DNA of 64,000 nucleotides, from assembly GCA_934270345.1 (NCBI GenBank), contig CAKQPT010000002.1, positions 77,946 to 141,945 of the forward strand, written 5' to 3'. Of the stretch, positions 8,364 through 17,381 are shown one piece after another. The stretch is from an uncultured Oribacterium sp. (GTDB taxonomy: Bacteria; Bacillota; Clostridia; Lachnospirales; Lachnospiraceae). A program made the translations under genes and the position numbers. Numbering within the stretch: the stretch's first letter is position 1; every line of letters begins with the position of its first letter. The notes beneath the pieces were generated by a model. The model was not told where the DNA came from and searched no databases. It saw nothing but the letters and a program-made list of their open reading frames with translations.

Positions 8364-10022
8364 TTACTGTGGTTCGCCCTGACCGGCAGCGGCAGCGGAT
8401 TCTGCTTCCTTCACTGCCTGCTCTTCAGCGGCGCGTGCAGCGGCATCCTGCTGTGCGGTTACGACCGGATCGGTCGGATCGTAGGTCTGGTCTCTCGGGA
8501 TCGGCTGCTCGATGGCATCCTTCTCAACCGGGCCCTTATCCCATATGTCGTTGTAGATGATGACGGGTGTGCCATTTCCACAGTTGTTGTAGATCCATGC
8601 ACAGTCAACCGCCTTCAGACGGATGCATCCACCGGAAACCGCGTCATCCATGTAGTTATAGTTGATGGCGTCGAGCGTGTTGTGATCCGGTGAGCTGTAG
8701 AGCAGCGAGTGGAGCAGGTACGGTCCGTTAAAGCGGCTCAGGAACTGGCAGTAGCAGCCCTTATGCATGAAGTGCCATCTGTACTTCGCGTAGATCTTGA
8801 AGGAACCGAGCGGTGTATCGGTACCGACGGTGACCATCAGGGTCTTGTACGGGATGGTGAAGTTACCGTTGGAATCCTTCGTCATAACATAGGCGGTTCT
8901 GGTCGCCTTGTTGATGCGGATCGCGTAGCTGGACTGTGCGCCCATCACGCCGGAGAGATCCTTCAGTGCGACACCCTTCTCATCGAAGTAGATGTTGTAG
9001 CCATCGACGGCATGCCAGCCGGTCACTGCGACACCATCGACGAAGTAGTACTGGTTCGAATCCTCATCGAAGCCCCAGCCGGTATAGGCACGGCCATCAC
9101 CTGTGATGTAGCGTGCACCCTCCGAGGTGATAATGACACCCTCGTTGTTTGCATTGTCCAGCGGCTTGGTGGTCTCATACGGGAACTGAACGTCCTTGCG
9201 CCAGTATGCTACCTTGATCGCGCAGATGTAGCGGTTCGGATCACCGATGACGCCGACGGCCTGGCCCTCACGTGCCCAGTCGGTGACGGTACCATCGTTC
9301 AGGACGGCTCTGTAATACAGGGTGCCGTACTTGTGGGAGTTGCCCTTTACACGAAGCTGCATCGCAGATACGACGCCCTGGTTCGGTGTGTTCTCCTTCG
9401 ATGCGGCCCATGGACCCCAGCCGGCAGTGGCATTATAGGTTCTGTAGTACCAGCGTGCGATGCCGGCGTGCTCCAGGTAGAAGCTGGTGAAGCCGTTCGG
9501 TGCATAGGCGAAGGACTCGTTCTTCACGGTGGTCGCCCAGTCGATACGGTTTCCGTTTGCGTCCTTCACGAAATAGCTGCCGAGTGGAACCAGATTGAGT
9601 ACCGGATCCGCCTGCATATCACCCGTGCTGTCGACCGTCATGTATGGACGGATCGTTTCGGCTTCCGGATTGATCTTCGGCAGGATCTTGTTGCCAGTGC
9701 TGGCGGTCATGCCGCTGTTTGTGGCTGCAGCAGTTGTGGTCTGTGAAGCACCTGGCAGTACGGTGCCAACAGGTGTCTGTGTGCCCGCCGGTGCGGTGGT
9801 GTCGGCAGGAACGACGGTGCTGACGGGGGCCTGTGTATCGGCCGGCGCTGCCGTAACCGTCGTGTTCTGATTTGAGAAATCCACCGTGGCTGTGGTGCCC
9901 GCGTCATGGATCTCGAACTGCGGGGTCAGGTTATCACCCGGAGTTGCGGCGAGGGTGGTCAGCGGCTGCGCCATCATCATAGCGGCAGCGGCCACGATCG
10001 CAAGTGTACGCTTCATACTCAT
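8364..10022 (-). CDS. Secreted L,D-transpeptidase with ChW-like and choline-binding-type repeats
   Basis: 552 residues. Residues 1-26 are a signal peptide (MKRTLAIVAAAAMMMAQ, cut near LAA). A Thr/Ala/Pro-rich linker (about 30-110) leads to two Trp-rich segments (about 165-290; WGPWAASKENTPNQG and DWAREGQAVGVIG) resembling clostridial ChW repeats, then two GW-type cell-wall-binding repeats (TGWGFDEDSNQYYF, TGWHAVDGYNIYF), and finally a YkuD domain with H438 and SGGCIRL, whose C466 is the catalytic cysteine. The family crosslinks peptidoglycan 3-3 or attaches proteins. An Ala/Glu-rich tail closes it. GGAGG lies nine bases before the ATG. Monocistronic, with its own terminator, on the minus strand between polysaccharide genes. 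Confidence 0.88.
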   Translation of the reverse strand: MSMKRTLAIVAAAAMMMAQPLTTLAATPGDNLTPQFEIHDAGTTATVDFSNQNTTVTAAPADTQAPVSTVVPADTTAPAGTQTPVGTVLPGASQTTTAAATNSGMTASTGNKILPKINPEAETIRPYMTVDSTGDMQADPVLNLVPLGSYFVKDANGNRIDWATTVKNESFAYAPNGFTSFYLEHAGIARWYYRTYNATAGWGPWAASKENTPNQGVVSAMQLRVKGNSHKYGTLYYRAVLNDGTVTDWAREGQAVGVIGDPNRYICAIKVAYWRKDVQFPYETTKPLDNANNEGVIITSEGARYITGDGRAYTGWGFDEDSNQYYFVDGVAVTGWHAVDGYNIYFDEKGVALKDLSGVMGAQSSYAIRINKATRTAYVMTKDSNGNFTIPYKTLMVTVGTDTPLGSFKIYAKYRWHFMHKGCYCQFLSRFNGPYLLHSLLYSSPDHNTLDAINYNYMDDAVSGGCIRLKAVDCAWIYNNCGNGTPVIIYNDIWDKGPVEKDAIEQPIPRDQTYDPTDPVVTAQQDAAARAAEEQAVKEAESAAAAGQGEPQ

Positions 10023-10099
10023 AAATTAAATCCTCCAAGATTTAAAATGTTTTTGCTGCCTAAAAGATAACACAAAAGCCGGGCGCTTTCCACCCCGGG

Positions 10100-10128
10100 T
10101 TTACATTTTAAAAGCAATATTATAGAAT
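10100..10128 (+). promoter_or_regulatory. Promoter of the aminotransferase operon
   Basis: TTTACA at 10100-10105 and TAGAAT at 10123-10128, 17 bases apart, followed by an AT-rich leader of about 85 bases before the aminotransferase start. Confidence 0.6.
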
Positions 10129-10216
10129 CGTAACGAGTTCGTCAGAATGTCGAAATTTCGTAGGAAATTCGTAATTTTTACATCGACGGAGCCGCATCTG
10201 CGGCAGGAGAAAAATC

Positions 10217-11323
10217 ATGAGTGATTCAAAAATCATCAACGTCACGCGCGCCAGTCTGCCGCCGCTTTCCGAGTACGAGGAGCTGCTGCAGCACATCTGG
10301 GATACGGCGTGGCTTACCAATATGGGCGAGTACCACGAGACGCTGCGGGCGAAGCTTCAGGACTATCTGAAGGTCGGCTCGGTGCAGCTCTTCGTGAACG
10401 GACACAGTGCACTGGAGTTTCTGCTGCAGGCGATGGATCTCCACGGCGAGGTCATCACAACGCCGTTTTCCTTCGCCTCCACGACCCATGCAATCGTACG
10501 GAACGGCCTCACGCCGGTCTTCTGCGATATCAATATGCGGGACTACACGATCGATGTCGATCAGCTCGAGTCCCTGATCACCGAGCGCACCAGTGCCATC
10601 GTGCCGGTGCATGTCTATGGAAACATCTGTGATGTGCAGCGTATCCAGGAGATCGCGGACCGTCATCATCTGAAGGTCATCTATGATGCCGCCCATACCT
10701 TCGGCGAGGAACTGGACGGACAGGGCGTCGGCACCTTCGGGGATGCCTCGATGTTTTCCTTCCATGCGACGAAGGTCTTTAATTCCATCGAGGGTGGTGC
10801 CGTCACGACCGGAAAGCCGGATCCGGCACTGATGGAGAAGCTATATGAGCTGAAAAACTTCGGTATCCTCGGGCAGGAGGAGGTCGCATCGGTCGGTGGA
10901 AACGGAAAGATGAACGAGTTTGCGGCGGCGATGGGCCTCTGTAATCTGCGCCATGTGGATGAGTACATCGCAAAGCGGAAACTCGTGTTCGAGCGCTACC
11001 GCGACCATCTCGCGGATGTGCCTGGCATCACTTTTCCGGAGATTCCGGCGAATGTAAAGTCAAACTATGCCTATATGCCGGTACGCTTCCATAACTATAA
11101 GTATACACGGGACGAGATCTTCGACCGTCTGAAGGCGGAAAACATCCGTGCCCGGAAGTACTTCTATCCTTGTATCAATGCCTACAGCTGTTATCAGGAT
11201 CGCTACGACGTGAAGGATACGCCACATGCACTGCTGGTGAGCCAGGAGATCCTGACCCTTCCGATGTATCCGGACCTCGCGCTCGAGGATGTGGACCGGA
11301 TCTGCAGCATTATCCTCGGATAG
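10217..11323 (+). CDS. DegT/DnrJ/EryC1/StrS-family sugar aminotransferase
   Basis: 368 residues, usual length for PLP-dependent nucleotide-sugar aminotransferases. Landmarks: FVNGHSALEFLL for phosphate binding, YDAAHTFGE with D157 for the PLP nitrogen, and SFHATKVFNSIEGG with K186 as the Schiff-base lysine. It would convert a nucleotide 4-keto (or 3-keto) sugar into an amino sugar for the surface glycan. GGCAGGAGAA precedes the ATG. It heads the plus-strand cluster running to 17225. Which keto sugar it uses cannot be seen; no dehydratase partner lies in the window. Confidence 0.88.
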   Translation: MSDSKIINVTRASLPPLSEYEELLQHIWDTAWLTNMGEYHETLRAKLQDYLKVGSVQLFVNGHSALEFLLQAMDLHGEVITTPFSFASTTHAIVRNGLTPVFCDINMRDYTIDVDQLESLITERTSAIVPVHVYGNICDVQRIQEIADRHHLKVIYDAAHTFGEELDGQGVGTFGDASMFSFHATKVFNSIEGGAVTTGKPDPALMEKLYELKNFGILGQEEVASVGGNGKMNEFAAAMGLCNLRHVDEYIAKRKLVFERYRDHLADVPGITFPEIPANVKSNYAYMPVRFHNYKYTRDEIFDRLKAENIRARKYFYPCINAYSCYQDRYDVKDTPHALLVSQEILTLPMYPDLALEDVDRICSIILG

Positions 11324-11398
11324 AGTACCGGAGCCGCTGCCGCATGCAGGGCTAGAAGATAGATGCCGCGGGATAAGCGCGGTGAGAAAGGCAATCAT

Positions 11399-12421
11399 AT
11401 GAATACAACACAGCGTACCGCCCTGGTCACGGCGATCGGCTCCTTCAGTGCCGACGCGGTGATCCGGACACTGCGTCAGGAGGGCTGGCGCATCATCGGC
11501 ACGGATATATATGAAGCAGACTGGGTGGCGGCCTCCCTCATGGTGGACGCCTTTTATCAGGCACCGTATGCGAGTGAGGAGGAGACGTATATCGACTTCA
11601 TCCGGGACATCTGCACCCGGGAGCAGGTCTGCCGTATCCTGCCACTCATCGATGTAGAGGTCGATGCACTGAATCGACATCGTGCGGAGATCGAGACCGG
11701 GGACTGCCGGATCTGCATGTCGCCGGAGAAGAGCATCCGTATCCTGCGTGATAAATTCGAGATGAAGACACTCGTGGATGGAGTACTCGACGAGAGCTCG
11801 GAGGAGATCCGGCAGGCCGTTCGGACGATTCCGACCGAGCGTGCATCGGAGATTGATTTCGAGACGGTCCGCTATCCGATCATTCTGAAGCCGGTCAATG
11901 GACGCAGCTCCAGCGGACTCTACCGCATCTACCAGGAGGATCAGCTCGGTTTCGCGTTTTCGAGCATCATGGACCCGACGAAGCTCGAGGACAGCAGTCT
12001 CGAGCACTATCTCGTGCAGCCGATGATCAAGGGGCATGTCATCACCGTGGATGTGATTCGCGATGCGGCAGGTCACTGCACGGTCGTACCACGTGAGGAG
12101 CTGCTGCGTACACCGAACGGTGCCGGCCTTTCGGTACGTGTATTTGAGGATCCGGTACTGGAGGCAGCCTGCCGCGCGATCGCAGTGCGGGCGGAGATTC
12201 TCGGCTGTGTGAACTTCGAGTTCATCCGGGGCGAGGGCTCCGGCATCTACTATTTCATCGAGTGTAATCCACGCTTCGCGGGCGGTGTCGCCTTCACGGA
12301 GCTCGCGGAGGTACCGGCGGTGCATATGCACCTCGCGATCTTCGACGGCGCTGAAATCAGTGGAGAAGAGAAGCCGGTGACGGGCTTCATGACCAGAAAG
12401 TATCAGGAGTTCCGGATGTGA
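11399..12421 (+). CDS. ATP-grasp family ligase (CarB-like)
   Basis: 340 residues. N-terminal Rossmann-like preATP-grasp part (RTALVTAIGSFSADAVI), central ATP-grasp fold (YPIILKPVNGRSSSGLYRI, near 155-175), and the magnesium-binding end (NFEFIRGEG then YFIECNPRFAGG). These enzymes join a carboxylate to an amine using ATP. In this setting it may attach an amino acid or other acid to an amino sugar made by the neighbouring aminotransferase, which is inference. The ATG at 11399 is preferred over an in-frame ATG at 11363 because GAGAAAGG lies just upstream of it. Confidence 0.75.
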   Translation: MNTTQRTALVTAIGSFSADAVIRTLRQEGWRIIGTDIYEADWVAASLMVDAFYQAPYASEEETYIDFIRDICTREQVCRILPLIDVEVDALNRHRAEIETGDCRICMSPEKSIRILRDKFEMKTLVDGVLDESSEEIRQAVRTIPTERASEIDFETVRYPIILKPVNGRSSSGLYRIYQEDQLGFAFSSIMDPTKLEDSSLEHYLVQPMIKGHVITVDVIRDAAGHCTVVPREELLRTPNGAGLSVRVFEDPVLEAACRAIAVRAEILGCVNFEFIRGEGSGIYYFIECNPRFAGGVAFTELAEVPAVHMHLAIFDGAEISGEEKPVTGFMTRKYQEFRM

Positions 12422-12515
12422 GATCCGCATGTCCGCTGCCGTAGCATCCTTAATCTATATCCATCGCCCGCAGTCAGGGCGTGGCTTGCCAGTGATGGCA
12501 GAAATGTTTTAACGT

Positions 12516-13265
12516 ATGAATGATGTAATACTTATCATCCCGGCGTACAACGAAGCCGGGAACCTCCCGCGGGTCATCGAGAACATCGAGGCGCAGGACT
12601 TTCCGATGGATTATGTGATCGTATCGGATGGCTCGACCGATGGCACGATCGCGCTCTGCGAGGAGAAGCACTATAACTATGTCGCCCTGCCGACGAACCT
12701 CGGTCTCGCAGGCTGCTTCCAGACCGGAATGCAGTACGCGGCACGCCGCGGCTACCGCTATGCGGTACAGTTCGACGGGGATGGCCAGCATCGTGCCGAG
12801 GATATCCGCGCGCTCTACGAGAAGATGCAGGAGGGGGACTACGATATCGTCCTCGGTTCCCGTTTCCTCGACCGGAAGAAGGGCGGAAGCATGCGGGAGA
12901 TCGGTTCCCGCCTGATCACCGCTGCGATCCGCTTCACGACCGGTGTCCATGTGACGGACCCGACCTGCGGACTCCGAATGTACAGCCGCCGGATGATTTC
13001 CGGCTTCGCCTACCGCATGAACTACGGTCCGGAGCCGGATACGATTTCCTATCTCATGAAAAACGGTGCGCGCATCACGGAGGCTCCGATCCGGATCAAC
13101 GATCGCCTGTCCGGTGAATCCTACCTGCGTCCGCTCACCGCAGCCCGCTACATGGCGCGCATGCTGGTGTCGATCCTGCTCGTGCAGGGCGCACGTGGGG
13201 ATGCAGACATCGAACTGACGGGAAAACAGGCTGGTCCTGCGGGTGCAGATCACACGACGAAATGA
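12516..13265 (+). CDS. Polyprenyl-phosphate-type glycosyltransferase (GT2, DPM-like)
   Basis: 249 residues, the short soluble form of the dolichol-phosphate-mannose synthase group. Landmarks: LIIPAYNEAGNLPRV, VSDGSTDGT (36-44), QFDGDGQH (85-92, DxD) and LGSRFLDR. Members transfer a sugar from a nucleotide to undecaprenyl phosphate or to a growing glycan. No C-terminal membrane helices, so the lipid-carrier role is less certain than for membrane-bound homologues. The stop codon overlaps the next start (ATGA), indicating coupling with the flippase-like gene. Confidence 0.85.
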   Translation: MNDVILIIPAYNEAGNLPRVIENIEAQDFPMDYVIVSDGSTDGTIALCEEKHYNYVALPTNLGLAGCFQTGMQYAARRGYRYAVQFDGDGQHRAEDIRALYEKMQEGDYDIVLGSRFLDRKKGGSMREIGSRLITAAIRFTTGVHVTDPTCGLRMYSRRMISGFAYRMNYGPEPDTISYLMKNGARITEAPIRINDRLSGESYLRPLTAARYMARMLVSILLVQGARGDADIELTGKQAGPAGADHTTK

Positions 13266-14554
13266 AGTATATGAAGAACGAAAACAATCAGAAAAAGGAT
13301 TTTCTCTGGAACGCCGTCGGGAGTCTTCTCTACGCGCTGGCCTCCATCGTGCTCGCCTTTGCCGTCATCCGGATCGCCGGAGACGACGAGGGCGGTATTT
13401 TTGGTTTCGGCTTCTCCACCCTGGGGCAGCAGATGTTTATCGTTGCCTACTTCGGCATCCGCCCGTTTCATATCACGGACCGGACACCGGAGTACAGCTT
13501 CGGTGATTACCTCGGCACCCGCCGCATGACCTCGCTCCTTGCGGTCCTCGGCAGCCTCCTCTTCCTCGGCGTTCAGCTCGGCACGGGACAGTACAGCCTG
13601 CACAAGGCACTCATCCTCCTGCTGCTCGCCCTGTATAAGATCATCGACGGCTATGCGGATGTCTATGAGTCGGAGTTGCAGCGCCAGAACCTGCTGTACC
13701 GCAGCGGCCAGTCGCTCGCCTTCCGTACGAGCCTCTCGGTCGTGACCCTGCTCGGCAGCCTCGTCTTGAGTGGCAGCCTGTTGCTCAGTGTCCTGCTCGC
13801 CGACCTCGTGCAGCTCTTCGGGACCTGGGCCTTCGCAATCCGCGTGCTGCGCGCCTGCCCGAAGGGACAGCTCGATACGCACTTCTCCTGGGCGCATGTC
13901 GGAACACTCCTTCGCAGCACGAGTCTTCTCTTCTTCGGCGTCTTCCTCGACTTCTACATCTTCTCCGCGTCGAAGTACGCGATCGATCGCCAGATGTCGA
14001 ACGCGGATTCCGGCTTTTTCAACATCCTGTTCATGCCGACCTCCTTCATCTATCTCCTGGCGAACTTCCTGATCCGGCCAATGCTTACACGTCTGGCCGA
14101 TCAGTTCACGGCGCGGGATACGGAGGGCTTCCGTTCCTCCGTCCGGCTTATGGTGCGGGCGGTCATGTGTCTCAGCATTGGCATCCTCGGGGCGACCCTC
14201 CTTCTCGGCTGCTGGGGCCTCGGTATCTTCGAGCTCATCCTCGGAGCGAGTGCGAGTGGCCGTCTCGTGCCGGCCTTCCCGTCCTTCCTGCTGATCATTC
14301 TCGGCGGCGCGCTTTATGCGATGGCCAATGTGATGTACTATATTCTCGTGACGGTGCGCGAGCAGCGACGGATCTTCCTGTGCTATCTACTCACGACGAT
14401 CCTCGCCTTCGTGAGCGCCGACCGCATGGTGGCGGCCCGGGGCATGCTTGGCGGGGCGATCAGCTATGTACTGCTGATGGGCGGACTGCTGGTACTGTTC
14501 AGCGTCTTTGTTTTCGGCACGCTTCGGAGGATGCATACGGATAAGAAAGCCTGA
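13262..14554 (+). CDS. MOP-superfamily polysaccharide flippase-like membrane protein
   Basis: 430 residues with about 12 transmembrane segments; the first (FLWNAVGSLLYALASIVLAF) and the overall layout fit the Wzx/MviN-like superfamily, although it is shorter and more diverged than the flippase at 4581. It starts within the stop of the DPM-like gene. A second flippase suggests that this second half of the cluster makes a different lipid-linked glycan. An ATG nine bases later is an alternative start. Confidence 0.7.
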   Translation: MKYMKNENNQKKDFLWNAVGSLLYALASIVLAFAVIRIAGDDEGGIFGFGFSTLGQQMFIVAYFGIRPFHITDRTPEYSFGDYLGTRRMTSLLAVLGSLLFLGVQLGTGQYSLHKALILLLLALYKIIDGYADVYESELQRQNLLYRSGQSLAFRTSLSVVTLLGSLVLSGSLLLSVLLADLVQLFGTWAFAIRVLRACPKGQLDTHFSWAHVGTLLRSTSLLFFGVFLDFYIFSASKYAIDRQMSNADSGFFNILFMPTSFIYLLANFLIRPMLTRLADQFTARDTEGFRSSVRLMVRAVMCLSIGILGATLLLGCWGLGIFELILGASASGRLVPAFPSFLLIILGGALYAMANVMYYILVTVREQRRIFLCYLLTTILAFVSADRMVAARGMLGGAISYVLLMGGLLVLFSVFVFGTLRRMHTDKKA

Positions 14555-14600
14555 ATAAACGCGTCCTTTTCGACGACATGAGATCGAGCGAAAAGGTGAA

Positions 14601-14634
14601 ACCTGCTTCGTGCGAAACCAGGTGGAAAGCAGGT
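14601..14634 (+). other. Hairpin in the leader of the GT2 gene
   Basis: Eight-base inverted repeat ACCTGCTT (14601-14608) / AAGCAGGT (14627-14634), followed directly by TATGATATTTTA. It could be a weak terminator for the flippase gene or a control element for the next gene. Confidence 0.35.
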
Positions 14635-14662
14635 ATGATATTTTACGAAATGAGGAAACGAC

Positions 14663-15712
14663 ATGTACAGTGTGGATGTCATCATCCCGAGCTATAAGCC
14701 GGATCAGAAGCTTCGGAAGCTGCTGGAGCTGCTTCTCCGGCAGAGCTATCCGGTGCAGAAAATCATCATCATCAATACAGAGAAATCGCTTCTCGATCCG
14801 GCGCTGATTCCGGAAGATGAGCGCATCTCGGTGACGCATATCCGGAAGGAAGCGTTCGATCACGGTGCGAGCCGGAACCTCGGCGTGTCGAAGTCGGATG
14901 CCGAACTCTTCCTCCTGATGACCGAGGACGCCGTGCCGAAGGATACGACCCTCGTTGAAAAGCTGGTGCGTGTCTTCGAGACGGATCCGTATAAGGATGC
15001 GGCACCGCTGCCTGTAGATGTGATTACCGCGGAAACAGATGCTGCGGACAGGCATGCCGATGGAGACATTGGCCGAAGGAAGGCGTCCCGCGGCCCGATC
15101 GGTGCGGTTTATGGCCGGCAGCTCGCAACGAAGGAGAGCTCCTATGACGAGCAGTATGCGCGGCAGTTCAACTACCCGGCGCAGTCCTTCGTGAAGACGC
15201 AGCAGGACATCGCGCGGCTCGGCATCAAGACCTACTTCGAGTCAAACGTCTGCTGCATGTACCGCCGCGACATCTTCGACCGGCTCGGCGGCTTCATCGA
15301 TCATACGATTTTCAACGAGGATATGATCTACTGCGGGAAGCTCCTGCAGGCGGGCTATGCGAGTGCATACGAGGCCTCGGCGGAGGTTTACCACGCACAT
15401 CACTACAGCGGCTGCCAGCAGTTCCACCGGAACTTCGACCTCGGCGTGTCGCAGGCGGATCACCCGGAGATCTTCGGCGGTCTCCGTTCGGAGGGCGAGG
15501 GCGTGAAGCTGGTGCTCGGCAATGCAAAGGACCTCATCCGTCATGGCCACCTCCTCACCGTACCGAATCTCATCTGGAAATCGGGCTGCAAGTACCTCGG
15601 CTTCCGCATGGGCCGGAACTACCGGAAGCTGTCCCGCCGGATGGTGCTCCGCTGCACCATGAACCCGCGCTACTGGGCGCATGCAGATAATCGAAAGGAA
15701 GAAAAGCGATGA
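14663..15712 (+). CDS. Glycosyltransferase family 2 (rhamnosyltransferase-like)
   Basis: 349 residues. VDVIIPSYKPDQKLRKLL starts the nucleotide-binding fold; FDHGASRNLGVSKSDAELF (66-84) and LLMTEDAVP are typical of RgpF/RfbN-like rhamnosyltransferases. An unusual hydrophilic stretch at about 117-144 (TAETDAADRHADGDIGRR) interrupts the domain just before GAVYGRQ. NEDMIYCGKLLQAGY is the usual acceptor/base motif. GAGGAAACGAC precedes the ATG. Its stop overlaps the start of the DUF2304 gene. Confidence 0.85.
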   Translation: MYSVDVIIPSYKPDQKLRKLLELLLRQSYPVQKIIIINTEKSLLDPALIPEDERISVTHIRKEAFDHGASRNLGVSKSDAELFLLMTEDAVPKDTTLVEKLVRVFETDPYKDAAPLPVDVITAETDAADRHADGDIGRRKASRGPIGAVYGRQLATKESSYDEQYARQFNYPAQSFVKTQQDIARLGIKTYFESNVCCMYRRDIFDRLGGFIDHTIFNEDMIYCGKLLQAGYASAYEASAEVYHAHHYSGCQQFHRNFDLGVSQADHPEIFGGLRSEGEGVKLVLGNAKDLIRHGHLLTVPNLIWKSGCKYLGFRMGRNYRKLSRRMVLRCTMNPRYWAHADNRKEEKR

Positions 15713-16164
15713 TGACACCCCTGTTCCGCGTGGTGCTGGTCGTAGTATCGATCGGCACACTCGCGACGGTTCTCAAACGAATACAGAAGGCGAAGCTTAC
15801 GATCGAGGACTCCATTTTCTGGATTCTCCTCGCGATGATGTTCGTCGTCTTCGCCCTGTTCCCGATCGTGCCGGATACCCTGGCACGCCTGCTCGGCATC
15901 TACTCCACGGCGAACTTCCTCTTCCTCTTCATGATCTTCATCCTGCTCATGCGAATGTTCTCGATGAGCATGCGGATCAGCACTCTGGAGGATAAGATCC
16001 GGAAGCTCGTGCAGGAGCTCGCCCTCCGCGACAAGGATGCGCGGGATGAGCTGACGGAAGCGACGGCATCTGGATGCGGATGTGGAAGCTCAACGCGAGC
16101 TGCGGATGCATCACCCTCATCGGGCAGACATGCAGAAAAGTGTATGGAGGAGATAAACGCATGA
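15709..16164 (+). CDS. DUF2304 family small membrane protein
   Basis: 151 residues. Three hydrophobic segments (about 5-22, 32-52, 62-85) and a short coiled stretch (RISTLEDKIRKLVQELALR) fit DUF2304, small membrane proteins often found beside GT2 and lipid-linked sugar genes; the biochemical role is unknown. The C-terminal 40 residues are polar, Cys/Ser/Ala-rich and probably disordered. ATGA overlaps join it to the genes on both sides, so it belongs firmly to the operon. Confidence 0.75.
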   Translation: MMTPLFRVVLVVVSIGTLATVLKRIQKAKLTIEDSIFWILLAMMFVVFALFPIVPDTLARLLGIYSTANFLFLFMIFILLMRMFSMSMRISTLEDKIRKLVQELALRDKDARDELTEATASGCGCGSSTRAADASPSSGRHAEKCMEEINA

Positions 16165-17225
16165 AGACCACCGGACGAAGCCTCTACTGGGATATATTTA
16201 AAGGCCTCGCCATCATCATGATCGTCTTCGGTCATACTGGACATGGCGGTGCCTTCGTGTACCTCTTCCATCTCGAGCTGTTCTTCTTCGTGACCGGCTT
16301 CCTGTATAACGAGATGAAGTATGGCGACCAGCCCTTCACCTTCCTGCAGAAGCGCATCGAGGGTGCCTGGCCACGCTATACGGTCTACAGCATTTTCCTC
16401 GCGCTCACGCATAACTACATGGTGAAGCACGGCCTGATGGCCCCGGGGACGGACGTGCACTACGCACTTCCACAGATGCTGACCTCACTTTTTCACGGGA
16501 TGATCTTCCAGTCCCCGGAACTGCTCGCCGGACCGATGTGGTTCGTCCCGGTGTGGATCCTCGGTGCGGCGCTCTTCGGCGGCGTAGTGTGGATGGCCCG
16601 CCGCATCGGACGCATGAAGGACGGCATCATCGTACTCTGTGCGCTTCTCGGCATGGGCATCGGCTACTACTTCATCGGACAGAGCATCCGCCTGTTCTAC
16701 GGCTTCGAGCTCTCGTTCTTCGTACTGCCGCTTTTCGCCGAGGGCTACTTCCTCCGGAAGTATGCCGGTGATTTCGCGACGAAGATCCGCGGACCGCTCG
16801 CCCTCGGACTGCTCGTCGTGAGCTTCATCGTGCTGAAGCTCTTCGTGAAAAACGGCATCTGGTTCGACCTCTCGGCCCGCAGCGTACACGGCGCCTGGTT
16901 CTTCCTCGGCACCGCGATCGGCACCGTCTTCACCATGATGCTGACGCTGCTGATTGAGAAGCTCCCACCAAAAATTGGCGAAGTTCTCGCTTATATCGGC
17001 CGCCACAGCTTCGACATCATGGCCTTCCACATCTTCGTCTTCAAGATGCTCGACATGTTCCTTCGGAAGCTGTACTTCCGTAACTCGGCGATGGACCTGA
17101 GCGGTTACCCGTCGTCCCTGTCCGAGCACTACTGGATCCTCTACACCCTCGTGCCCCTCGCCGTCTCCGTCCTCGCCGGATGGATCCTCGACCGCATCGG
17201 CGCACGGTGGAAAAACACGCACTAA
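16161..17225 (+). CDS. Acyltransferase family 3 membrane protein
   Basis: 354 residues, about ten membrane segments. The N-terminus LYWDIFKGLAIIMIVFGHTG has the conserved position of the catalytic-site His; the SFDIMAFHIFVFKM stretch near 300 is also typical of this family. Likely O-acetylates a glycan or another surface molecule. The start at 16161 is chosen because GGAGG lies ten bases upstream and the ATG overlaps the previous stop; an upstream in-frame ATG at 16074 would run inside the DUF2304 gene. Last gene of the plus-strand operon, followed by a terminator. Confidence 0.85.
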   Translation: MKTTGRSLYWDIFKGLAIIMIVFGHTGHGGAFVYLFHLELFFFVTGFLYNEMKYGDQPFTFLQKRIEGAWPRYTVYSIFLALTHNYMVKHGLMAPGTDVHYALPQMLTSLFHGMIFQSPELLAGPMWFVPVWILGAALFGGVVWMARRIGRMKDGIIVLCALLGMGIGYYFIGQSIRLFYGFELSFFVLPLFAEGYFLRKYAGDFATKIRGPLALGLLVVSFIVLKLFVKNGIWFDLSARSVHGAWFFLGTAIGTVFTMMLTLLIEKLPPKIGEVLAYIGRHSFDIMAFHIFVFKMLDMFLRKLYFRNSAMDLSGYPSSLSEHYWILYTLVPLAVSVLAGWILDRIGARWKNTH

Positions 17226-17252
17226 GAAACATTTAGATACCGGAATATAACG

Positions 17253-17305
17253 CAGTCTGCCCCACGAACGGTGTTCACCGATCGTGGGGCAGACTGGTTT
17301 TTATT
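17253..17305 (+). terminator. Intrinsic terminator of the 10217-17225 operon
   Basis: Perfect 15-bp stem (17253-17267 with 17282-17296) followed by GTTTTTATT. Confidence 0.9.
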
Positions 17306-17381
17306 ACTATCAATGTATGAGAGAATTTCCTGTATGTGGTTTACCTGAAATCACCTCTATCATCTAATCCGGATGTCGAAT

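Noticed and set aside
8709-9746. 345-residue plus-strand frame opposite the L,D-transpeptidase
   Set aside because: Antisense shadow; the minus-strand frame has signal peptide, repeats and catalytic motif.
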